Notes under the pieces: generated by a model
Seen by the model: the letters and a program-made list of their open reading frames with translations, nothing else
Told to the model about the DNA's origin: nothing
Database searches by the model: none
Assembly: GCA_021828935.1 (NCBI GenBank)
Contig: JAJZCU010000209.1
Coordinates: 1-5,026 of the forward strand
Length of the DNA: 5,026 nt
Origin: Planctomycetota bacterium
GTDB taxonomy: Bacteria; Planctomycetota; Phycisphaerae; WQYP01
Direction of reading: 5' to 3'
Made by a program: the position numbers and the translations under genes
In this document: in pieces, positions 1-5,026 of the stretch
Layout of the letters: each line of letters opens with the position of its first letter
Position numbering within the stretch: the stretch's first letter is position 1

Positions 1-9
1 CGTCGAAGC

Positions 10-3000
10 TTATGTTCCTTCCGCCTGGCCGCCGGCGCCTGCCGCCGCTGGGCTGCCGTTTTTCTTAATATCTGTACGGTGCAAATTTTGGCGCCAGCTT
101 TCAGGAATGTGCGCCCACTGGTTGGCGGTGAGCACCGGAACGGCGTCGCCATCCAAGAGCGGCATGTCCGTCTGGGGGCTGGCCGGAATCAGCAGCCACG
201 CCCCGTGAAGGCGGCCATCCTGAACGGCCTGCGCAATGCGCGTGAGCATCACCACCTGACCATAACGCTTTAGCCAATTCAGGTTGTAGGCCAGAACGGT
301 TTTTCCCGCGGCGTTGTCGGCCACCACCGCTTGTTCCACCTGTGGGATGACATTGCTGGCGATCAGGTGATTGAGATTATGCCAATCCTGGCTGGTCCGC
401 TCGGCGGCGTCGGCATTGACCACGACGGTCCAATCTGCCCCAACCTCGTCGGCGGCGTTTCGAAGGCGCTCAAGAAAGACACGTTCCAAGTCCAGAGGGC
501 GCGTGGCGAAGCGGTTCGCAAGTTCGTTAAAGGCGCCGTGGTAAAGGCCCAGCTTGACGGTCAGCGCTAAAAATGAGCCGTGCTTTTCTGCGTACCGCAG
601 GCGCTCCTCAAAGGCTTTGGCCTCATCCACTTCGGGCGGCAGGTAGGCGGGACGAAAGTTGGGGGCTGGCGTGCCGGCGGTGCGGATTTCCGTGGAGTAC
701 CGGGGCAGGGTGCTGGAAGCGTCCGTGACGCTCAGCACGTTGCGCGCCGTGCTGACATACGCGCTGCCGCCGGGACGGTCGGCATTCCATATTAAATCCA
801 ACCCCGCGTCCGCGAGTAAATTATCAAGTGTGGGCCGCGCCGGCAGGGCGGCGGCGGCCGGGTAACGGCTGCTGACGCGCCCGGCAATTTGATCTGGCGT
901 GAGGAACGCCACGCCCACCAGGCCGCCATGGGACAACCGAATGGCGCGGCCGGCATCCATGTTTCGGGGGTAAAGCTCCCGTTTGCTGGAGATGGCGGCA
1001 TGTTGTGATGCGGCGGTTGCCAGACGAAGCAGACGGGCATCAGGCAGGGGTTGGGCTTCTGGCGGAACCGGCACTTCGCGCAGCATATCCAGGACGCGGA
1101 CCGGCGGGACAAGCGGGTCTTCCCTGGCGATTTGATCCGCCCGTTGCCCCAGAGCCGCGGCATAATCCGCCAGGGACATATCCGTGGCAACAAGAGCGTT
1201 GCCCTCCACGCGGCGGACAATGAACTTGGGATCGTCGCGCAGAATTTCCGTTTCCACAGCGGCTCGTGTGACCACCAAGGCCAGCCGGCTGCGGCGAGGT
1301 TCATCTTCAATGCTGCCACGGGCTATTAATAAAGTCTCGCACAGTTCAGCGGCGGACATGACGCCGCCATTGGTTTCCAGCAAGGCAGCGATTTGGTCGC
1401 GCAGTGCGGTGATGACAGGATCCCTGCTCCAGCGGGCCTGGGCCTCGGTGAGAATTTCGCTGATGCGCCCGCGTGCAACGCCGGCCCGCAAAGCTGTGTC
1501 ACCCTGGCTGGGCCAGAAAGATTCCGCACCCTGGTCCAAGCCCAGCAGTTGTTCAAAAGCCGTTGTTTCGGCGGGGGTGCGGCTCTGGGCTTTCACGCGA
1601 AGGATGCGCTGCACCAGCACGTCGATGCTCTCTTCACCCTTCGGAATTGGGCCGTCATAGGTGTAGGCGTCGTCCGTGGAAATGGTCGCGGTTTCGCTGA
1701 CGGAATCGGAATTGGAACCGGAAGCGGAACTGGAACCGGCAACGGCGCCGGGGCCGAGGCGTTCGCGAAGCACCTTCACCGCTGCAAGAATTTGCTTGCG
1801 GGTTTTATTGCCAACTCCGCGCATGCGCGCCAGGCGCCGGCCCAAGACAAGTAGAAGGTCGCTGACTTTAACAACGTTGATGCGGTCGAGGGCGTCTACG
1901 GCGGCGGGACTCAGGCCCAGTTCGGCCACGTTGGTGTCGACGGTCGCGGCGGCAAGGAGGGCCGCGTTGTCTGGCTCGGCGCCTTCGCTGGTGACCGTGG
2001 GCGTTGCGGCGGCGGTGTTGAAGATATTTTGCCAGGCCTCAAGCATCTGGTGGGCGTTATCAAAACGCTCCCGTGGATTACGGCGCAACGCCTGGCGGAA
2101 GAACCCGGTGAACTGGTCGCGCAGGTCGGAATTAAAGCGGTCCGCGTCAATGGTTACTTCGGCTTCGATCATCGTGGGGTCGGTCTTGCCGTCATGCCAT
2201 ACGGGCATGGCGCCGGTGGCCATTTGGTAGAGCGTGACGGCTGCGGAAAAGCGCTCGGCCTGAAGGTCCCAGCGGGGCGGTTTGCGCAGCGGCAGGAATG
2301 GGTCGAGATAACCGGGAGTGCCAGCACGAATATTCTCCGGGCTGCAGCGCGACAGCGAGAAATCAAAAAGCACCAGATGCAACGCGTTGCCACGGCCCAC
2401 GGCGGAAACCCCGATGTTGTCGGGCTTAATATCCCGGTGGGCGATGCCCGCGCGCTCCAGAACAACCACGGCTTCCAGCAAGTCTTCGCCGAAACGTTGG
2501 AGCAGATCAAGACTGAGGCGCCCCTCTTCGTTAAGACGCTTGCGCAGCGTCTTGTCTCCCGCCTGGTCCAGGAGAATCGCGGTGCGATCAGCAATCTCAA
2601 TGATGTTGTGGCATTGCACAATCAAAGGGCTGTTGAGCTTTTTGAGGACTTCGCCCTCGTCTTTCACGCGATTGTTGTGGTCGGTATCCACGGCGATTTT
2701 GGCAACCACCTGCTTGCCATCTTTGCAAACAAGAAATGCCTTGGCCGTGGCGCCGGCGCCCAGGTGGCGCACCACCTCGTAGCCGCCGGGAAGAATGTCT
2801 CCGGGTTTGGCCAGGGTTGGGTCCGCCGGGGGCGCGTTTCGGGGGGCCGTGAGTTCATCTTCAACCTGATCAAGATATTCAATAAAGTCGTCGACACTGT
2901 CCAGGCGGTTGCTGACGTCCGGGTCTGTGCTGCACTGCACGAGCATGTCCAATGATTCTGGCGCCCCGTTGAGGACGGCGCTCACGCGCAGGCCACGATG

Positions 3001-4335
3001 CACGCGTAATATTTCCGCCAGCGAAAGCGTACTTTCCGCCGGCGCCTGACCGGTGAAAAGTTGATAACACACTGCGCCAAGCGAAAAGATGTCATGGTGC
3101 TCGCCCAAATTGTCGAGGTCGAGGATGGCTTCCGGCGCCATGAAAACCATGGTGGTTTCTTCGGCGAGCTTGTCGACGTGGATCGTGCCGGTGACTTCGT
3201 GGGTGACAGTGGTATCGCCAGTGGCGCCACGCCGGTAGCCAAGCTGCCAATTGGTGATCAGGGTCTGGGGATTGGCGCTTTCTGGATTAGCAATTAAGAT
3301 GGTGCGGGGACTTAAGTTGCGGTGTACGACGTGCTTGCCGTGCGCGAAGCTGATGGTCTCGGCGATCTGCCGCATGAGGCTGAGGCGCAGGTCGTCGGTG
3401 ATGTGCTCTTTGCGCTGGATGAGAAAGTGGTCAAGCCGCACCGCCTTGGGAAAATGCTGAAAGAAGATGGCCGGGCCCAGTTCATGGTTGGTAAATTCGA
3501 GTGCGCGAAGCACGCCGCGATGTTCAAGCGCCTGGAGCAGGCGGAATTCCCGTTCGGCGGCGCGTTGAATAACGAGCCGTTGATCGGCGTTGGTTTCTGT
3601 GCTTACGAGATATATTCGGACTCGACGCCATGTGTCTTGCAGTGAAATGTGCCTGGCCAGGAAATCCTGGTAGCCCGGCCCTTCATCAATAATGCCTTGC
3701 AACTGATAATCCCCGACGCGGCGGCTGCGTTGCGAAGGTTTAATGCCGATCTGTTCCAGGGCTCGGGCCACGGCTTTGGCGGTGGGCCGGTCAAACGTGC
3801 CGCGCGGTTGGGCGGACAGGCCCGGACATTCCCGGCGTTTGAGGGCGGCCATAATCCCCGGTTTGTCGGGCTGATCCCGCAGGCAGACATGAAAACTGGC
3901 ATTTCCTAATAACTGTGATTGAAGACTTTCCGCGGAGCAGAAAATCAGGGGCTCAATAAAGGGCACACGGCAATGATCAAAAGCGCGTTGCCGCTGAAGC
4001 AACGAGGCAAGCTTTTTCGCTTTCTGATTGGCCGGAAACACAGGATTGTCCGTGACCTTGGAATGCCCATCGTTTTTCCAGGTCCAGGTGTGGGAATCGC
4101 CGCTGAGAATGCCCGGGTGGCTCTTAATTTCAACTAAAAAAAACCCCTGCGGCGTGAACACCAGCAGATCCACCTCGTTGACGCTGCCGTCATCGGCGAT
4201 AAATTCAAAGTTCGACCACGCCCGGTACGGTTCATGGCTGGGGAATTGGTCCTGAATGTAGTCCAGCGCCTCCTTCTCCCAAGGAAAGGCGGAAGCGGTG
4301 ATGGCGCTCCAATTTGGATGACCCGCGTCGTTCAT
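10..4335 (-). CDS. pglW: PglW-like NERD/double-kinase defence protein (BREX type 2 PglW or MAD6 family)
   Basis: Probable Ser/Thr kinase of a multi-gene anti-phage system; cytoplasmic, with no signal peptide or membrane segment. Residues are numbered from the upstream in-frame TTG at 4392; the preferred ATG is residue 20, giving 1441 aa. Seen: NERD domain about 33-155 with D75, E88-x-K90 and a later NPxxxxNQ stretch; kinase-like domain 1 about 228-510, degenerate (HRN not HRD at 357-359, T364 where Asn is expected, NWQ at 381-383 in place of DFG); kinase domain 2 about 538-790 with a Gly-rich loop from G545, K565, likely E579, HRDIKPDN at 652-659 and DFS at 677-679; HhH/alpha-CTD-like module 824-877 (RGVGNKTRKQI); Ser-rich linker 881-912; probable winged helix about 990-1065; an unnamed C-terminal domain about 1255-1440. 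Family knowledge: PglW proteins combine NERD and kinase domains at about this length. Inference: domain 2 phosphorylates, domain 1 regulates. The partner genes are outside the window, so PglW and the related MAD6 cannot be separated; the symbol is tentative. The stop TAA lies at 12-10. Confidence 0.85.
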   Translation of the reverse strand: MNDAGHPNWSAITASAFPWEKEALDYIQDQFPSHEPYRAWSNFEFIADDGSVNEVDLLVFTPQGFFLVEIKSHPGILSGDSHTWTWKNDGHSKVTDNPVFPANQKAKKLASLLQRQRAFDHCRVPFIEPLIFCSAESLQSQLLGNASFHVCLRDQPDKPGIMAALKRRECPGLSAQPRGTFDRPTAKAVARALEQIGIKPSQRSRRVGDYQLQGIIDEGPGYQDFLARHISLQDTWRRVRIYLVSTETNADQRLVIQRAAEREFRLLQALEHRGVLRALEFTNHELGPAIFFQHFPKAVRLDHFLIQRKEHITDDLRLSLMRQIAETISFAHGKHVVHRNLSPRTILIANPESANPQTLITNWQLGYRRGATGDTTVTHEVTGTIHVDKLAEETTMVFMAPEAILDLDNLGEHHDIFSLGAVCYQLFTGQAPAESTLSLAEILRVHRGLRVSAVLNGAPESLDMLVQCSTDPDVSNRLDSVDDFIEYLDQVEDELTAPRNAPPADPTLAKPGDILPGGYEVVRHLGAGATAKAFLVCKDGKQVVAKIAVDTDHNNRVKDEGEVLKKLNSPLIVQCHNIIEIADRTAILLDQAGDKTLRKRLNEEGRLSLDLLQRFGEDLLEAVVVLERAGIAHRDIKPDNIGVSAVGRGNALHLVLFDFSLSRCSPENIRAGTPGYLDPFLPLRKPPRWDLQAERFSAAVTLYQMATGAMPVWHDGKTDPTMIEAEVTIDADRFNSDLRDQFTGFFRQALRRNPRERFDNAHQMLEAWQNIFNTAAATPTVTSEGAEPDNAALLAAATVDTNVAELGLSPAAVDALDRINVVKVSDLLLVLGRRLARMRGVGNKTRKQILAAVKVLRERLGPGAVAGSSSASGSNSDSVSETATISTDDAYTYDGPIPKGEESIDVLVQRILRVKAQSRTPAETTAFEQLLGLDQGAESFWPSQGDTALRAGVARGRISEILTEAQARWSRDPVITALRDQIAALLETNGGVMSAAELCETLLIARGSIEDEPRRSRLALVVTRAAVETEILRDDPKFIVRRVEGNALVATDMSLADYAAALGQRADQIAREDPLVPPVRVLDMLREVPVPPEAQPLPDARLLRLATAASQHAAISSKRELYPRNMDAGRAIRLSHGGLVGVAFLTPDQIAGRVSSRYPAAAALPARPTLDNLLADAGLDLIWNADRPGGSAYVSTARNVLSVTDASSTLPRYSTEIRTAGTPAPNFRPAYLPPEVDEAKAFEERLRYAEKHGSFLALTVKLGLYHGAFNELANRFATRPLDLERVFLERLRNAADEVGADWTVVVNADAAERTSQDWHNLNHLIASNVIPQVEQAVVADNAAGKTVLAYNLNWLKRYGQVVMLTRIAQAVQDGRLHGAWLLIPASPQTDMPLLDGDAVPVLTANQWAHIPESWRQNLHRTDIKKNGSPAAAGAGGQAEGT
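1702..1737 (-). repeat. Hexanucleotide tandem repeat encoding a Ser-rich linker
   Basis: Six consecutive hexamers of the form GGAANN on the plus strand (ggaatc, ggaatt, ggaacc, ggaagc, ggaact, ggaacc). In the kinase gene they are read as GSSSASGSNSDS (residues 886-897), where every second residue is Ser. The repeat sits between the HhH/alpha-CTD-like module and the C-terminal half, so it forms a flexible hinge. Because the unit is two codons, gain or loss of a unit would keep the reading frame and only change hinge length. The Ser/Thr richness continues to residue 905 and could offer phosphorylation sites (inference). Confidence 0.8.
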
Positions 4336-4350
4336 TCGCGTTCCCGGTTG
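4333..4350 (-). promoter_or_regulatory. Preferred ATG start with weak Shine-Dalgarno
   Basis: The ATG at 4335-4333 begins MNDAGHPNW and lies just ahead of the NERD domain, as is usual for this family. On the minus strand a GGGA lies about 6 bases upstream (CCGGGAACGCGAATG), a weak ribosome-binding site. The alternative in-frame TTG at 4392-4390 has no purine-rich site before it (AATCTTCTC). It would add 19 residues rich in Pro and Cys that do not look like part of the NERD fold. A TAG at 4404-4402 blocks any longer frame. Confidence 0.55.
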
Positions 4351-4398
4351 CGATTCAGGTGGCGGACATTCGTTTCCGCATTTTTTAGGCAAGAGAAG

Positions 4399-4428
4399 AT
4401 TCTAACCGCAGATACAAGAATGGGACAG
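4399..4428 (-). promoter_or_regulatory. Candidate sigma-70-like promoter for the kinase gene
   Basis: Read on the minus strand, TAGAAT (4404-4399) matches the TATAAT -10 consensus at five of six bases. Eighteen bases upstream lies CTGTCC (4428-4423), which matches TTGACA at only three of six. The predicted transcription start is near 4392, giving a leader of about 57 bases to the ATG at 4335, or a leaderless message if the TTG at 4392 is used. The host is unknown, so the consensus may not apply. The call rests on one good box in the right place. Confidence 0.3.
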
Positions 4429-4505
4429 CGGGGCGTTGCATTGCGGAGCCGCGGCGGACGCCATGCGGCGCGAATTCGGGCGCTGCGGCCCGCGCATCGG
4501 CGACC

Positions 4506-4686
4506 GGGGGCGCAACGTCATGTGCATGCGAACGCGCACGGCATCGGAAATTTCAAACCAATGCCCAGAACTGTTAGCCGCCCGCGCCGGCCCATTGGGC
4601 CGCGACGGGCGCGTGGCGGCGGCACAATTCCGCGGCCCTGCGGGGCTGGCCGGCGCGCGGATGTGCCGTGGCGTGCAGGAATGTGG
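4506..4686. repeat. Structured intergenic repeat, copy 1
   Basis: First copy of a roughly 180-base element. It shares with copy 2 an exact 28-base block (4532-4559) and an exact 49-base block (4565-4613), with close similarity between and after these. Three potential hairpins are visible: GTGC/GCAC at 4522-4525 and 4536-4539 with an inner GCG/CGC; CGCCCG/CGGGCG at 4579-4584 and 4606-4611 enclosing CGGCCCA/TGGGCCG at 4588-4602; and GGCACA/TGTGCC at 4621-4626 and 4662-4667 enclosing CCGCG/CGCGG. Weaker similarity continues upstream to about 4418. No T-tract follows any hairpin. I do not recognise the family. It could be a mobile non-coding repeat or a structured RNA element; strand is not determined. 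Confidence 0.75.
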
Positions 4687-4850
4687 GGCGGCGCGCTGCC
4701 GACGGGGGTTGTATTATGTCGGGAAACCGCTACGCGCCCCCGCGCGTCTGCGGACGCGGCTAATCCTGGCCGCGGAATTTGTTGGCAACGAATGCGGGGT
4801 TTTGTGCGTTGATCCCGGCGCAAAATGCCGCATACCGCGCTGCCGGCCCC

Positions 4851-5026
4851 GGGGGCGGAACGTCATGTGCATACGCGCACGGCATCGGAAATTTCAAACC
4901 CGTGACCAGAACTGTTAGCCGCCCGCGCCGGCCCATTGGGCCGCGACGGGCGCGCTGCGCCGGCACAATTCCGCGGCGTTGCGGGGCCGCTGGCGCGCGG
5001 ATGTGCCTTCGTGGGCGGAAATGTTG
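4851..5026. repeat. Structured intergenic repeat, copy 2 (reaches the window end)
   Basis: Second copy in the same orientation, offset by 345 bases at its left end and 341 bases after a 4-base gap in the first hairpin tip. The exact shared blocks are 4873-4900 and 4906-4954. All three hairpins are kept: GTGC/GCAC at 4867-4870 and 4877-4880; CGCCCG/CGGGCG at 4920-4925 and 4947-4952 with the same inner stem; GGCACA/TGTGCC at 4962-4967 and 5002-5007 enclosing CCGCG/CGCGG at 4971-4975 and 4996-5000. Weaker similarity to the left flank of copy 1 starts near 4790. The copy may continue past the window edge. Confidence 0.75.

Larger units (their letters stand above)
4393..5026. other. Intergenic region without a credible gene; repeat-rich, G+C-rich
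   Basis: No credible coding gene is seen here. The open frames on both strands give Arg/Ala/Pro/Gly-rich peptides of the kind that G+C-rich DNA yields by chance. They do not survive comparison of the two repeat copies, because a 4-base gap shifts the frame. The region is visibly richer in G+C than the kinase gene. It contains the candidate promoter next to the gene and two diverged same-orientation copies of a structured repeat. Between the copies, 4687-4790 is unassigned. It includes CCGCGGAATT at 4770-4779, the inverted form of AATTCCGCGG found in both copies (4626-4635 and 4967-4976). Confidence 0.7.

Noticed and set aside
2029..2955. Plus-strand open frame of 308 codons inside the kinase gene
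   Set aside because: It lies wholly antisense to the second kinase domain, whose minus-strand translation carries conserved catalytic motifs. Its own translation shows no recognisable domain. It is a by-product of G+C-rich coding DNA.
2863..3711. Gene decay or frameshift in the first kinase domain
   Set aside because: The frame is open throughout, fold-supporting residues are kept and the surrounding domains are intact, so a selected pseudokinase fits better than a broken gene.
4579..4611. Rho-independent terminator at the strong GC hairpin
   Set aside because: No T-run follows on either strand, and the same hairpin recurs in copy 2 at 4920-4952 without one. It is better explained as part of the repeat.
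4436..4918. Plus-strand open frame of 160 codons across the repeat region
   Set aside because: Residues near RGRNVMC occur in both repeat copies but the frame shifts after them because of the 4-base gap. Composition is Arg/Ala/Gly-rich, and there is no ribosome-binding context worth noting.
4518..4966. Two minus-strand frames sharing RRGPMGRRGRLTVL
   Set aside because: The shared peptide simply reflects the 49-base identical DNA block and its neighbour. Outside it the peptides differ or stop, so a conserved protein is not supported.
4506..5026. CRISPR array
   Set aside because: Only two units, each about 180 bases and diverged, with no regular short repeat and unique spacer pattern.

Overview
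The window holds one very large gene on the minus strand, which fills positions 10 to about 4335. It also holds 634 bases of G+C-rich, repeat-bearing intergenic DNA upstream of that gene (right-hand side of the window). I see no RNA gene, insertion sequence, CRISPR array or second credible protein gene. The DNA is bacterial in style, moderately to highly G+C-rich, with a dense uninterrupted coding frame. There is no taxonomic marker, so I do not assign an organism.

The gene encodes a multidomain defence-type protein kinase of about 1441 residues. In order it carries an N-terminal NERD (nuclease-related, PD-(D/E)xK-like) domain, a degenerate kinase domain that looks like a pseudokinase, and a second kinase domain with an intact catalytic HRD loop. 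These are followed by a helix-hairpin-helix module like the RNA polymerase alpha C-terminal domain, a Ser/Gly linker encoded by a hexanucleotide tandem repeat, a probable winged-helix region and a long C-terminal domain that I cannot name. This layout and length match the PglW kinase of Pgl/BREX type 2 phage-defence systems. They also match the PglW-like kinase (MAD6) of the methylation-associated defence system. The partner genes (methyltransferase, PglZ-type phosphatase, large ATPases) are not in the window, so the system type cannot be decided. The gene is read leftwards and ends 9 bases before the window edge, so any operon partners on this strand would lie to the left.

The right-hand intergenic region is dominated by two diverged copies of a structured element of about 180 bases, roughly 345 bases apart in the same orientation. 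Each copy can form three hairpins. The second copy runs to or very near the window end, so more copies may lie outside. Between the nearer copy and the kinase gene is a possible sigma-70-like promoter (TAGAAT -10 box). It would start transcription at about position 4392 and give a leader of about 57 bases before the preferred ATG. An in-frame TTG also sits at that same position, which leaves a genuine start-codon ambiguity.
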